From the NCBI GenBank assembly GCA_037126765.1, contig JBBCBC010000008.1, positions 1,798,001-1,862,000 of the forward strand: DNA of 64,000 nt, written 5' to 3'. Of the stretch, positions 36,379 to 47,623 are shown piece after piece. This DNA comes from Stenogyne calaminthoides. Taxonomy: Eukaryota; Streptophyta; Magnoliopsida; Lamiales; Lamiaceae. Each line of letters begins with the position of its first letter. Position 1 is the stretch's first letter. The translations under genes and the position numbers were made by a program. The notes beneath the pieces are model-generated. The model searched no databases. It was given only the letters and a program-made list of their open reading frames with translations, and had not been told where the DNA came from.

Positions 36379-37609
36379 CTTCAGAGAATTTTTCAGATAC
36401 TTTGTATGAATCCGCAGTTATCGATACCAGCCATAATCCAGGAAAAACAATTCTGCAATCACAAAAAATCAGATCAATCAGATCAAACAATGACGACAAT
36501 TATTATAGAGAAGCAGAGTAAAAACACAAGAATTCAAGCCAAAATAAACCATCAGATCGAGTCATACATCTAGTTGTCTCTGAATGTTCTTCGCTCTCTT
36601 CCTGGGCCTCCTTGCAGGCTTCGATCCAGTCAGAGAAAAATATCCTCCTCAATCTCCTCTTTCGTTAGAGAGATTGAGATGCTCAACTTCCTCTTCTCCT
36701 TCTTCCCACCATTACCGCCGGGTTGTCATCGTTTTCCCCCGATCTATTGTTCAGATTTCTCATGGGTGACTGAGCTTTTACTCCTTTCAGGTATCGGCGA
36801 CCCGTTATTTTTCAGAGTGCCTCCATTCACGTTCAGAGACTTGTGTATGGGCCTCCGAGGCCTCAAATTCCACGTTTTCGTTTCTTCATCGATGTTATTA
36901 TTGACCTTCTCCTCTTCCTGGGGTTCATCTGTGCCATCATCTTCATCGTTATTGTCAATCTTCGGCGGCTCATCCTGCGGATTTTCTTCCGTTTTGTTGT
37001 TCTTGCAGGAATCTTAATTAAGATTTTCGATCTCTTGATTCCAGCCCTATCCACTTCTTTCGCCCTTGATTTACCCTCAGATTTCACAGCAGCTCGGTCG
37101 GAGTTTGTTGAATGAAGCCGATTTCTCATACCATCAGACGTCAAATTCTTTGAGTGGTGATTCCTCCGGTGCTCAGCCGAATCACCTTTACCCTTTCTCG
37201 AAGCTTCCGATTCCGAAGCCGAGTCATGCCTCGGCAAATGCCGCACTGGATCAACGCCGCTCGGCGAGTGTTTCACCCACTCGCGAGCCAGATACGGTTT
37301 AGATGATTCACCAGGAGTAGGAGACTGCTTCCCCGAGTAATCGGCGTGGACAGGAAACTCATCCGGCGACGCCGCTGACGTGGAGTCGAGAAACGGAGAC
37401 TGGTGGCGCGGAGGCGTCGCTGATACAGAATCACGCAACGGCGAGTGGCGGACAGGAGATGCGGCGGAGATGTTCGGCCTCCGCGACGGCGATTTGATGG
37501 AGCGGCGGCGCTGGTGGTGGCCGTTGGAATTCCCATCCTTATTCCACTTGAGATGCGGCAGAGTGAAATTGTGTAGCGGCTGAGATTTAGCCGGAACAGT
37601 TGAAGCCAT
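36379..37609 (-). pseudogene. DUF1639 family gene, reading frame broken several times
   Basis: Minus strand. The first about 200 codons (37609 down to about 37010) are open: MASTVPAKSQPLHNFTLPHLKW is the family's usual start, followed by serine/proline/histidine-rich repeats and a basic KRSKILIKIP segment. Beyond it all the family hallmarks are present but in shifting frames: an acidic region, then KTWNLRPRRPI (about 36860, neighbouring frame), SLTKEEIEEDIF with GSKPARRPRKRAK (36690-36570), and after a 115-base GT-AG intron (36567-36453) FPGLWLVSITADSYKV. Breaks are needed near 37007, 36748, 36722, 36636-36640 (five A where six keep frame) and 36450. The molecular function of DUF1639 is unknown. 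The correct order of every conserved block, with one-base slips, favours consensus errors in a live gene over decay; both remain possible. The very 3' end is uncertain: a donor-like site follows 36379. Confidence 0.75.
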
Positions 37610-37875
37610 GGCAGTACCAACGCTTTTCAAAACCGCAACGTCGATTTCAACAACAACAAAAAACTAATCAATCCTTTTTTAAAAAATACAAAAATCAAAA
37701 CGCAGATAACAGCCTATCCGATGCTTGATCGGCGGCGATGTAGCATCATTCGATGAATTCAGACGAACCAAAATTGAAAAAAGCGGATGAGATAGATAAT
37801 TGTATCACTGTCAGGATAGATTTTCTATCAGAAATCAAAGAGAATGATGCTTGAACAAATTGGATTTGTGAATTG

Positions 37876-37905
37876 TAGAGAGAGAGAGATAGAGAAGGAG
37901 GAGGG
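37876..37905. repeat. GA microsatellite in the 5' region of the DUF1639 gene
   Basis: A GA-rich run about 270 bases upstream of the inferred start codon, probably in the 5' untranslated region or core promoter. A short CA run follows near 38016-38032. Confidence 0.6.
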
Positions 37906-37909
37906 AGAA

Positions 37910-40194
37910 GGAGGCTGCAGAAAGAAGGCGAAATAGAAGTGATGTGGAGAAGAAGAAAGTTAACAAAATTATAGATAGAAATTATATAAAATATTAGTAT
38001 TTATTATTTTGTCTCACACACACACACGGCCACGCGGAGTTAATCTTTAGAAGAGGGGTTTTGTGAGAGAATTAGTGTGTGCCCTAATTAGGGTTAATGG
38101 AGCGTTACAAATTTTACCAAAATTATATTCATTTCGTTTCACCATGTTGTACGGAAAAATAAATTATAGTTTTTTTTTATTTTCATCGTCCAACAATCAC
38201 TTAATTACTCAAGTTATCATTATACTTTACTCACAATCAATTATGTTATTCATAAATGAACTTAATTTACATTTCCGTACAACTTGTCAAAACGAAATGA
38301 ACACAGTTTTGATAGAGGGAAAGAGTATATTTTTCTTTTTACACTGAATTTATATTTTTTTTATCGAACAAAAAATGATTCGAACTCATGATCTTAGTAT
38401 AGATAATAGTGTTCTAATTACTTACGTTGTTCCACTTCGCCGCTGAATTTATATTCTTATAATTATACGAGAAATTAAGAGATCGTGATTGCATCCAATT
38501 TTTCCCTTTTTTGGGTTTGGGGGGAGCTGGTCTTTAGATGAAACCAAATGAAATAAAAATTGTTAGACGCACCAAATGGATAAAAAAAAAGGGACATTTG
38601 TATCTGGAATATAAATTAAAAGGTTATGAGAACCGTGTACTCTTAAATGTATAATTTGTTAAATGCTCAGGAAAATTAGTGGAGTGTTCACAAAAACAAA
38701 TTACATGTACTTATTAAAATACATTTTATATATACATGATGCATACCAGATGTTGTTAAAAATGACTATGTTTATATATATTTTTTTTAAATTATAGTCA
38801 CTGTCCAAGTATACCTACCATATATGAATATATTCAATTATTAATCAATTTTAGTAAAATTAAGACAATTTCGTTAAGACATTTAATAGTAAAATTTGTC
38901 TTATTTAAAACAATTTATATATAGTGTAAATTGATAGCAATTATCATTTTTATAGTGCAATTAATTTACATTTGCCTTAAATATGCCTCCACAATTATGC
39001 TACTGATGTTATGTTGTATAATGGTGAGCAAGTCTTTTGTATGGTAATTGCACGGTTTAATTATATACAATTAATATTTTTTAAGTGAAAATTATTATTA
39101 TAGTTCGATCAAAATAACAAATATTATTCAGTAAAGAATTAAATATGACGCTTTAACATTTAAAAATGGTAGGTGTTGATTCCCGGTTTGATTCCCCTGT
39201 TTCACCTTTCGTATTTTATTGGTATTTCATCCTTTTGAATCTTTAACATTTGGACTAAGGGTATGGTGGTTCGTTGAATATTTTTTATTATTCTACGTAT
39301 CATTCATTCATATTATGGAATACAAAGTGAAATATCAATTATAGAATAAGTAATCTCATTTCGTTGATTTGTGCTAATTTGTATTAATTTTATGTAATAG
39401 ACCACCGTCTTATAAAAAAATTTGTAATTATTGTGTTATTTTAAATTATTATATTATTATGTACCCATTGAAATGCTTATGTAAAATATATTCCACCCGT
39501 CCCAAAAAAAGAAAAAACGGTTATTTTTTCTCAAACTACATTTTTTAAAATCATTATGAAGTTTCTTTGTGGTATAAAATTGATAAGTCATCAATTATCA
39601 TGAGATATATATCTTTTTAACCCTTGGAACAGTTTCTCCTTGGCTTAAGTGGTTAGATGTGGTTTTCAACTATTTGAGGTCAAGGGCTCGAATATTGGTG
39701 GAGACAGAAGATGAGGTATTCTAAAATACCTTTATTTTTTACTTTATATCAAATCTTTTCAAATCTTCCCTACATAATATAAATCCCCTCAAAACTACAG
39801 TATTAAAAAAAAAACCTTAACCTTTAAGCACTTTATTCTTAAAGTTACAATTGAGAATAGAATTTTGGACTTAATACATGATGATTTACCATATCAATAT
39901 AATTAAAGTACAATGATCATCTTCCATAGATGAAAACTATATTTGCTATATTTCAAATAAAATCAAAGGGAACAATTCAGAATTAATTCATCCATCATGT
40001 AATCACTTGCAAATTTGTCTTACTGGGACGTCTCAACATTACATATATACTAAAAAAATAAATTCATAAATTACAACTTCCCAATATTCATAAATTTATA
40101 CAAAATGTCGTTATTTTTAGATCCACACCTACAATTCAACTATTTCTTTTACTTCATAAATAATAGATAATAACTCATATGGCAGGCGGTTTAA
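37910..40194. other. Intergenic DNA with SINE-like pieces
   Basis: AT-rich with no gene. Minus-strand pol-III-like wording lies at about 38370-38445 (a B-box-like 'gagttcgaatca'), and a plus-strand SINE candidate near 39637. Neither has clear ends or a target duplication. Confidence 0.45.
39637..39790 (+). mobile_element. Candidate tRNA-derived SINE
   Basis: Contains an A-box-like TGGCTTAAGTGG (39641-39652) and, 31 bases further on, a B-box-like GGGCTCGAATA (39684-39694). This is the internal pol III promoter layout of tRNA-derived SINEs. The 3' part is T-rich. No poly-A/T tail with flanking duplication could be fixed, so the ends are approximate. Confidence 0.4.
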
Positions 40195-40312
40195 ATGCGT
40201 GAGGCGGAATATAACCAAGCACAAATCACACATACCTCCCAAAGTGTTAAAAGCGTCAATATCCAACTTATGCTCCATCTCACGTGAGATTCTCATCATA
40301 CAAATGTGACTT
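40195..40312 (-). repeat. Short palindromic interspersed repeat, copy D (reversed)
   Basis: The reverse complement carries 'acatttgtatgatgagaatctcacgtgagat', 'gcataagttggatattgacgctttt' and 'aacactttgggaggtatg'. These are the same ordered blocks as the copies at 33131, 43579 and 57896. It lies next to a Stowaway-like element. Confidence 0.6.
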
Positions 40313-40351
40313 CTAAATAAATATTTATAATTCCTACTTATTATTCAATTA

Positions 40352-40652
40352 CTCCCTCCGTCCCAAAAGAAACGCGTGCATATTTCTTTGTTTTTTCCGT
40401 GTTTTTTGGCGAATGGGATTTTTGTTAGTATTTGAAATGATAAAATAATTTTTAAACACGTCGCAATGATAGATGAGAATGAAATCTATAATGTCCCCTT
40501 TTAAAAATCACTTTATCATTTGAAATACTAATAAACAACTATTCACAAAAACTTCGATAATAAAAGTAAGTGTGCTGACGCTTTTATCAGACGGATAAGA
40601 TTTAATATGCATGCCACCTCTCTATGTGCAAGTAATCTTTAGACAGATGGAG
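40352..40652. mobile_element. Stowaway-like MITE (Tc1/mariner)
   Basis: The left end is the classic CTCCCTCCGTCCCAAAAGAAACG after a TA (40350-40351). The right end is a worn inverse, AGACAGATGGAG, followed by TA (40653-40654). About 300 bp, non-coding, with internal inverse matches around 'tttgaaat' and 'ataaaat'. Confidence 0.8.
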
Positions 40653-41636
40653 TATGAATTAAAATAAATACTAGGACTCGATTATTATAAATAGGAGCAT
40701 TTAGATTTTAACGCTTTTTTGTAGGCCTAATAGAAATTCAAAACGGCCCAATTATTTTTATCAAGCTAAAGAATACTAACATGCTTGCAAGGCCCAAACG
40801 TCTCAGGACAGCTCCATTTCACACGTGACTCAAAAGTATTATCATGTTTTTTTCTTTCTACCTGTTTATTCACATGATATGATATAAAAATATAAGAGTA
40901 TGTCTATTATACATCAAGTCCATCGTACAACTCGAGTATTTTTTGAAACGTTTACAATTTATAGTAGTAGCCTTTACAATTTGAAGAAGCAAATAAAAAT
41001 CTTTGAAGGAAAGTTAAGTCACACTGCACAAACAAACACCTAAAATCAGCAGATTTTTGGCATCATCTTCATCAATTATAATGCCTAAATAGAGACGAAA
41101 AACGAGGTTCTAAATATACTCTTGAATATTTATTGCTGACAGAAAGTAAGCAAATGATACACCGATGTATGAGACAAAGATAAGTTTTGGCAACCAACAA
41201 GTTTACCCTTACTCATGTGTTGTTCAATAGAGTAAATGGTAAAATGGCTTGCTCCCTAACTAAGTTATAAAATGGTAAAAATCACAAAATAAATCGTACA
41301 AATTGGTGTGCGTTCGTCGTTCCTACATTCTGATAAGGGCAAGAGATGTTTTTCCTCCATAGAACAGCCTTACTGCAAAGAAGAGACAAGAAATGTATCA
41401 AGATTCAGCTTCTACTTCTCAACTGAAAGGACAGGCTTGATGAGTTGATGTAACCTTACAACTTAATGGCTGTCGAATGGAAAGCAGGACGTATATTCAC
41501 CTCATGATCCATCTATCTCACAGAATTCAACAACCCGATCCTCAATACATAAACCGAAACATTTTACCTTTTCTGAAAAGTCCTTCGTCCAAATTATACA
41601 CGTACAAAACGTCATCAAATACACCAAAAAAAGTTT

Positions 41637-43319
41637 CTATCCCGATGTAAGCTCTTGCCACTTTCTTGTTGCATCTTCGTAGCGAGAAATACGAGCAAGA
41701 AAAGATTTCTCACTAGAGGCTATTATGGTAGAAACAGCATAATCTTTCCCACAATAGCCCTGCTCCTTAAGCCACTTATGGAATCTGAATCTAGGTTTGA
41801 TTCGATTCTCCAAGTTATGACATAAATACCCCGGGAAAACATCTAGAAACTGCAGAGAATAACCCATTTCAGTGCATAAATACTCAACCTTTTCTTGAAG
41901 ATAACTCTGTTTCTGGTTAAGAATCCTAGTTGTGAAAGCCAATAAAGCACAAAGTCTTGAGTACCCAATCCCACTTTCAAGAAGGTAATCAAATCTCTGC
42001 TGCAATTCATCCCTATTGCTGTGTAATTGAGACAACGCTTTAATTGCAAACCTATTCTCTCCAATGCCAATGCTGTGTAGGAAATTCAATTTCGTTATCC
42101 TATAACAGTTGGTTCGTTTAGAAAGTATTTTCTTCAAGCCTTCTGTATAGTGTTCATCCATGTCTTCTGTACAGAGAATAGAGTAACTATTCAACAATAA
42201 GGAATCCCCATTTTGCATCATTTTAAAGAGCCATTCATTAAGATTCATCGCCCTCATGATACGAGGCAGATTAGCTATCTTATTTCTGCCAAAAACATGA
42301 GGGCACTTCTGTTCAAGAGATATTATTTCCTCTTCTCCGATTCCAAAGTGTTTCAGAAATCCCTTAACGGAAATAACCCGATCATCTAAATCAAACCCAA
42401 GAATTTCAGGTCTTGAAAGAAGAAGCAATCCAACTTGATCCTTCTGAACCTTAAATTCATTAAAGAACTCAATCTTGTTAACCAACTCCTCTTTTGAGTA
42501 CTCAATGAATATGTTCTTGCTTCTTCCCATCAAATCCCCAACTCTCCCCATCTCACAACCCGAGTCGTAAAACAGCTTAATTTTTTCACAAACCTCCAAC
42601 ACAGCATTCACATTACCTTCTACAGAACTCAACAAATTATTATCTAAGAACAATATTTTCAAATCATCTAATAAACCAGCCACGTTACTGCAAAAAACTT
42701 GAGGAAACGCCAAGCAAATACTAATTACACATACACTATTGAAACCATAAGCATCCTTAATTTCACTAACCTTTCTCAATAACTGCTTTGGATCGGTTTC
42801 AAAAATCGACCGCTCCTCTTTACACAACAAACCTAATTTACTCCAGGGGAATCCCATCCCCGCCAAACCACAAATCACATCAAAATGCTTCCAATCGGAA
42901 AGAAATAGCGTATCAGACGGTAAAAGCGATCGCGAGATCCAATTTTCATCACAGCTCAATCCAATACTTTCCTGTAGAAATTCGAGCTCGTTGATAGGAT
43001 GATACCTGAGAAATCGCTTGAAAGAGTGCGCGAAAGTTGAATGCGAAAAAGGAACCTTTGACGCGGTTTCCCAGAGGCATTGAGGAGAATTCTTCGCTAT
43101 GTAGTCTGCGTAGAGGAAAGGAACGGAGCGGGTTATATGGAGATACTCTAAGAGAGCTTTCTGCGATTCGCGAATGGCCTTCGACCTGTACCGCCATGGA
43201 ATTTTTGCAAACGGCTCTCGGAAATTCGAAATTGCAGCGGCGCCGGCGAAGCAGCGGTGGGGGATTTTAGTGGTGGTGATTACGACGGCAGCTGCGGCGG
43301 AGGTTAAGCGGAGGAGCAT
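41637..43319 (-). CDS. Mitochondrial transcription termination factor family protein, MTERF18/SHOT1-like
   Basis: A single uninterrupted exon of 560 codons on the minus strand. The N-terminus (MLLRLTSAAAAVVITTTKIPHRCF) has the arginine/serine/alanine make-up, free of acids, of a mitochondrial targeting peptide. The body is helical with repeated mTERF-type motifs, for example LLLLSRPEILGFDLDDRV, GEEEIISLEQKCPHVFG and FLDVFPGYLCHNLENRIKPRF. The long form (over 500 residues) and C-terminal FHKWLKEQGYCGKDYAVSTI resemble Arabidopsis MTERF18/SHOT1, whose loss lowers oxidative damage under heat. mTERF proteins bind organelle nucleic acids to affect transcription or splicing. Intronless structure is usual for the family. 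Assignment to mTERF is firm, to MTERF18 by resemblance and gene order. Confidence 0.88.
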   Translation of the reverse strand: MLLRLTSAAAAVVITTTKIPHRCFAGAAAISNFREPFAKIPWRYRSKAIRESQKALLEYLHITRSVPFLYADYIAKNSPQCLWETASKVPFSHSTFAHSFKRFLRYHPINELEFLQESIGLSCDENWISRSLLPSDTLFLSDWKHFDVICGLAGMGFPWSKLGLLCKEERSIFETDPKQLLRKVSEIKDAYGFNSVCVISICLAFPQVFCSNVAGLLDDLKILFLDNNLLSSVEGNVNAVLEVCEKIKLFYDSGCEMGRVGDLMGRSKNIFIEYSKEELVNKIEFFNEFKVQKDQVGLLLLSRPEILGFDLDDRVISVKGFLKHFGIGEEEIISLEQKCPHVFGRNKIANLPRIMRAMNLNEWLFKMMQNGDSLLLNSYSILCTEDMDEHYTEGLKKILSKRTNCYRITKLNFLHSIGIGENRFAIKALSQLHSNRDELQQRFDYLLESGIGYSRLCALLAFTTRILNQKQSYLQEKVEYLCTEMGYSLQFLDVFPGYLCHNLENRIKPRFRFHKWLKEQGYCGKDYAVSTIIASSEKSFLARISRYEDATRKWQELTSG

Positions 43320-44746
43320 AGTGCATTCATGGAGCCAGGGTTTAACGATTTTGGGGCGGTAATAATATGTGTCAATTTAGGAAATATCCAACTTTCAATT
43401 TTAAAGTTCGAATTTTTATTTTTATTTTTTTTTTTTTTTGAAGAAAAAGTTCGGAAAAATGTTAGTAGTATTACTTCTTTTTTTTTAACCGTTACTTAAA
43501 AAGAATTTTAAATTTAAATATTTTATGGATAAAAAACTTGCTTGAACCAAATTCATAGTGAATTATATTTCTTTAATGATACACATTTGCAGGACACGGT
43601 CTTACGATAAATCGGAACATAATTTGGACATTAACATTTTAATACTTTGAAAATGGTGAATATTGATTTGAGTTGAGTTGTATCCCTCTTATGTATGTAA
43701 TCGTCTTATACAAATTTAAAAAATTTAAAATATTCATACGCATTATTACTCCAAGAAAACAAATTGCATGGTGCACATTGTATAAACAAAATTTTGCTTT
43801 TATTAAGTATACAAACAAATCGAAAATAATGAGAGAAGTCTGTAAATTACAAGAGGATGATATAATTGTCTGATGAATCTGGTCAAAACTTCCAAGTTTA
43901 CTTGTTTCTTCCTGTTGAGTCTAATCAAAAAAAAGAAAGGGTAAATTCAAAATAAAACTCATAAAACAATAATGAAGCTCTATGATACTGATACTCTTCC
44001 ATCATTCTTCTTTCAATCGGTCAAAGTTGCTTGGCTGGTCAATAACAAAGACCAACCAATCATGCTCGTCCAGTTCAATAAAAATTACACGTCGAAGGTC
44101 AACATGAGTGGCATGATTGCCTAATCCAGACAGATCACTAGTCGATCTCGGCGAGCTAGTCCGAGCAAGGCATGTGAAAGTCTTGTCCGGGCCAAAAGTG
44201 ACCTTTGAGTCGAGCAAGACAGCTCGACTCTACCGATCCACATATGACATCCAACAAGATCAAGCAGCTAACTTAGATACTTATTCACCCAGAAACTAGA
44301 AGATAGAGCTAAGTGGCAGCATGCTAGACACTTGGCATTATGTAGTGACAAATCAATGTAAAAAGGACACCTCTTGCTAGATCATGTAATATAAATATAA
44401 AAGAAATGCAATAATAAAGGACTTTTGATCCAATTTAAACATGTACACTTATCTAAAAAAAAAACTTCACTAAATCTTGAAAGATCTTGGTCAAGGATCA
44501 AACACTTGACTTTGTTTATTAGTTGAAAATCAAAGCCACATCATATAAAAACATTTAGACTAGCAACAATTATGCTAATACTTTTGAGTTTTAATATTCT
44601 TCAACGAATCCATAGTGTGTCTTTTCGAGATTGCGATGTGAGAATGCAAGGTAGACAATGTTGTTTCTTTGCAGCAGCTGGGAAACAAGCCTATGCAGCT
44701 GGAGCAAGATGTCCATCATCATTGTCGTTTCTCTTCTTCCACCGCG
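43320..44746. other. Intergenic DNA upstream of the mTERF gene
   Basis: Promoter side of the mTERF gene, then AT-rich DNA with the short repeat at 43579. A less AT-rich stretch at 43990-44350 contains inverse and direct copies of 'gtcgagc' and 'gctcgactc'-type words and may be an LTR remnant; no boundaries. The open frame 44572-44853 overlaps the duplicated block that follows and has no recognised domain. Confidence 0.5.
43579..43716 (+). repeat. Short palindromic interspersed repeat, copy B
   Basis: About 140 bp. Blocks in order: 'acacatttgcaggacacggtctta', 'cataatttggacattaacattttaatactttg' and 'tatgtaatcgtcttatacaa'. Same family as 33131-33270. Confidence 0.65.
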
Positions 44747-45110
44747 GAGGAGGCATAGAGAAGGGAGGAGGAAGAGCCACAGAGTTCATGCCCGTTATAC
44801 GACGAGCTTTTTTAAGTGGGAGTAGTTATCTAGTAAGAGGGATATATGCATAAAAATAGGGTATGTATTAAATATGATTTCCTCTGGATTTACTTTTACT
44901 GCACCATAATTAATTTCATTTCACTGAAATAACCATTTCATCCTTTTCTTGTATTAAGTTTTGCCTCTTTTTCCTTTTCTATGCAATACTGGTTAAAGAA
45001 CCAGCTGCAGGCAGGTAGAAGAAATTAAACTCAATGTACATATAAGTTTGTTGTAGTTAATAATTAGAGCAAACCTGCAGTGTTTTATATATACATTTTA
45101 TCTAAGTCTC
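44747..45110. repeat. Tandem duplication, unit 1
   Basis: Runs from 'gaggaggcatagagaag' through 'ctctggatttacttttactgcacc' and 'ggttaaagaaccagctgcagg' to 'gcaaacctgcagtgttttatatatacat'. The same order of blocks is found again in unit 2 (45165-45436 continued at 47178-47281). Divergence is a few per cent plus small indels. No gene recognised. Confidence 0.8.
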
Positions 45111-45164
45111 TCTCTCTCCCTCCCTCCCTCCCTCCCTCCTCCCTCCCTCTCTCTCTCTCTCACT
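45111..45164. repeat. CTCC/CT microsatellite between the duplicated units
   Basis: A run of CTCC and CT repeats separating the two tandem units. It also ends just before the shared start 'gaggaggcat', so it may have taken part in the duplication. Confidence 0.9.
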
Positions 45165-45436
45165 GAGGAGGCATAGAGAAGATATGAGGAAGAGCAATAG
45201 AGTTCATGCTCGTTATACGATGAGCTTTTTTTAGTGGTAGTAGCTAGCTAGTATGAGGGATATATGTATAAAAACTGGGATGATTGTATTAAGTATGACT
45301 TCCTCTGGATTTACTTTTACTGCACCATAATTAATTTCACTTCATTGAAATAACCATTTCATCCTTTTCTTGTATTAAGTTTTGTCTCTTTTTCCCTTTC
45401 CATGCAATACTGGTTAAAGAACCAGTTGTAGGTAGA
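45165..45436. repeat. Tandem duplication, unit 2, first part
   Basis: Matches unit 1 from its start to 'aaccagttgtaggtaga'. It is then interrupted by the 1741-base insertion and resumes at 47178 ('gtaggtagaagaaatt') through 47281. Confidence 0.8.
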
Positions 45437-47177
45437 TGACACGTGTTTTACCACACTAACCTCTCAAGTATAAGAGGGTCGTTGAATGCCCGGTTTTATA
45501 TCAATCCACGGAACTAGGTGGTGGAATATATCTCAATCGCTATGTGTCGACGCGTGATTAAAGTGTCGAACATGATTTGGATTTTTAAGAAAAAGACAAT
45601 TTATCAACTAAGTGTAGATAAATAACAACAAAATAAAAGAACGAGCTAGCAAGTAAAACAATTAAACTAAAATGTTGTGTTTTGAGTGTGAGAGGTGTTC
45701 AGTGTTGATCCTCGTGTGATGATCGACTAATGATTGCCCACGTGATCATCTCTACGTCCGGCTACTCCCTAAGAACGATCACTCCAAATTCACCATTCCC
45801 GTACTTGGTAAGTATAGGTTCCGATTGCGTTTTACTCCTAAGATCGGGATGTGAATTCACTCTTTCTAACTCGGGTAATTGCAAAGGAAGGGTCCTCTAA
45901 TTAACTAAAATACTCTCTACCCTTGTGTTCCCACTTGCATAATAGAGGTCATTCTCATATATTTCTTCATTTCTACCCTAGTTATTAGCTAGTGAATCAA
46001 TGTGAATTAAGAGAATTCTAACAATCGTACCCAACTCTCGTTGCAATAGGACGTGAATAAATTCAAATCTGGCAAATCAAACCAATACCTATTCGTCTAC
46101 CCACATTTGCCCAACTCTCGTTGTGATAAACTAGCCAACCGAACAAGCTAATAGTCAAACCCATCTAAATTGAACATTAAACAACCCATAATTCAAAGAA
46201 CTTCCATCAATAGAGACAATCAACCATAAACAAGCAATTAATCAATCATCAACACAATTAACAACACTCAAACACTAAGAAACATTAGCCCATGGTGCTA
46301 CAAGCAAAACCCATGGCTAATTTGCAAGCAAACAAGAAACTCATAGCAAAATAAGCAATAAAAACTCAATAAAAAGGAATAAACTCTTACAAATGAAGTT
46401 CAAGCACAATTTCTTACAAAAGCCATCAATACTCCTTGGTTTCTTGCTCCAAACTGAAATTAACATCTATGTTATTCTAGGAAAATCTAAGCTATCTATG
46501 GAAGCAAAATGCAAAAATATGAAAAAATATTAGTTTCAGCTCTCAAAGGTATTACTTGCTCACTATCCTATCTTTCCCTTAGCTGCCGAATGAATGAAAA
46601 ACGAACTTTGGAGGCTTTTATATCTTTTGGAATCAACTGGCACGTGTCCCTAGGGCTTTTTGGCAAAGATCTTAGTTTTGGGCCACCGACTGAAATGGGT
46701 TGCTCGACCTCGTGTTGGTCGAAGCCGCCATAAGTCGTCTGAAGCTTTTGAAATTACAAAGAAATCGACTCGAGTTGGGCTACTCAAGTCGAGTAGCTCC
46801 AAATTTTCACCCAACTCTCTGAACTCCGAATGCTCAAAATGCCGAGCACATTGGCTCGACTCGAGTGGCCAGCTCAACTCGAGTGGACTGGTTCGAGTGG
46901 AGCAACACCAATTTCAAGAACTCTTCAAAGTTATGTTTTTCAAGCCCGTTTCTTGCTTAGCTCGACTAGTTCTGCACTGCTCGAGTCGAGCAACCCTCTT
47001 TTCCTCAAGTTTTGCCAAATCAACCTCGTTTTCACTTCAAATCCTACAAAATCAAGCATACAAACACCAGATGAATTTTTCTACCAATTCCAACAATATG
47101 ATAGCTAAAATCATGCAAAAATCTTCACATCTAGCTATGAAATAGCACAAAATCGCAAGCAAAATCACCACTAATCA
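45437..47177. mobile_element. Probable solo LTR or short non-coding LTR element
   Basis: A 1741-base insertion that splits the second unit of a tandem duplication, so both borders are fixed by comparison with unit 1. It starts TGACACGTG and ends CTAATCA, i.e. TG...CA like an LTR. The host word GTAG (GTAGA left, GTAGG right) flanks it on both sides, fitting a 4-5-base target duplication. It has no pol motif and no long open frame. Internal words such as 'ccaactctcgttg' occur more than once. Solo LTR is the best reading; a small non-autonomous LTR element is possible. Confidence 0.65.
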
Positions 47178-47281
47178 GTAGGTAGAAGAAATTAAGCTCA
47201 ATGTACATGTAAGTCTACAACAGCCATCAACTCTAGCAAACCTGCAGTGTTTTATATATACATCTTATCTAAGCCCCACTC
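47178..47281. repeat. Tandem duplication, unit 2, remainder
   Basis: Resumes the unit-1 order: 'gtaggtagaagaaatta', 'ctcaatgtacat', 'gcaaacctgcagtgttttatatatacat'. It ends at about the same word as unit 1. Confidence 0.8.
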
Positions 47282-47370
47282 CTTGATTATAGATAAGAAA
47301 TGTGATTACATTAATTGTTATATCAAAATTTGAAAGAGTTTCTTCTTCCTCGCGGTTAATTAGTCAGTAA

Positions 47371-47623
47371 GGGCCCGCTTAGTTGGGGTAATGGAAGTGG
47401 GTAATGGGAATCACTTCTATTAATGTTGCTTGGTAGTTTTGATACACAAGTAACGGGAATGAAAGTAATTAATTGATTGCCTCCATCTACTCAACTCACC
47501 TCACATGATACACATTGTTCATATTCTAACCAAGCAATAACAATACAATCAATAACCCTTAATGATTGACCTCTCAATGATACCCATTGTCATTACCATT
47601 CCATAGTCATATCAAGCGGACCC
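47371..47623. mobile_element. Tourist-like (PIF/Harbinger) MITE, copy 2
   Basis: 253 bp with terminal inverted repeats GGGCCCGCTT and AAGCGGACCC and a TAA target duplication on both sides (47368-47370 and 47624-47626), the hallmark of PIF/Harbinger elements. Non-coding. It shares most of its length with copy 1 at 24591-24842. Confidence 0.85.

Noticed and set aside
36990..37010. A perfect-looking plus-strand splice acceptor (ttgttcttgcag)
   Set aside because: The gene here is on the minus strand, and the site coincides with the place where the minus-strand frame breaks; no plus-strand gene continues from it.
36636..37010. Programmed ribosomal frameshifting as an explanation for the DUF1639 breaks
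   Set aside because: There are several breaks in both directions and no common slippery heptamer or structure, and other genes in the window show similar one-base breaks; error or decay is simpler.
36574..37115. Plus-strand open frames of 147 and 90 codons
   Set aside because: They are shadows of the DUF1639 gene on the minus strand; their hydrophobic look comes from the complement of charged codons.
44572..44853. 93-codon open frame
   Set aside because: Overlaps a duplicated non-coding block; the second duplicate does not preserve the frame and no domain is recognisable.
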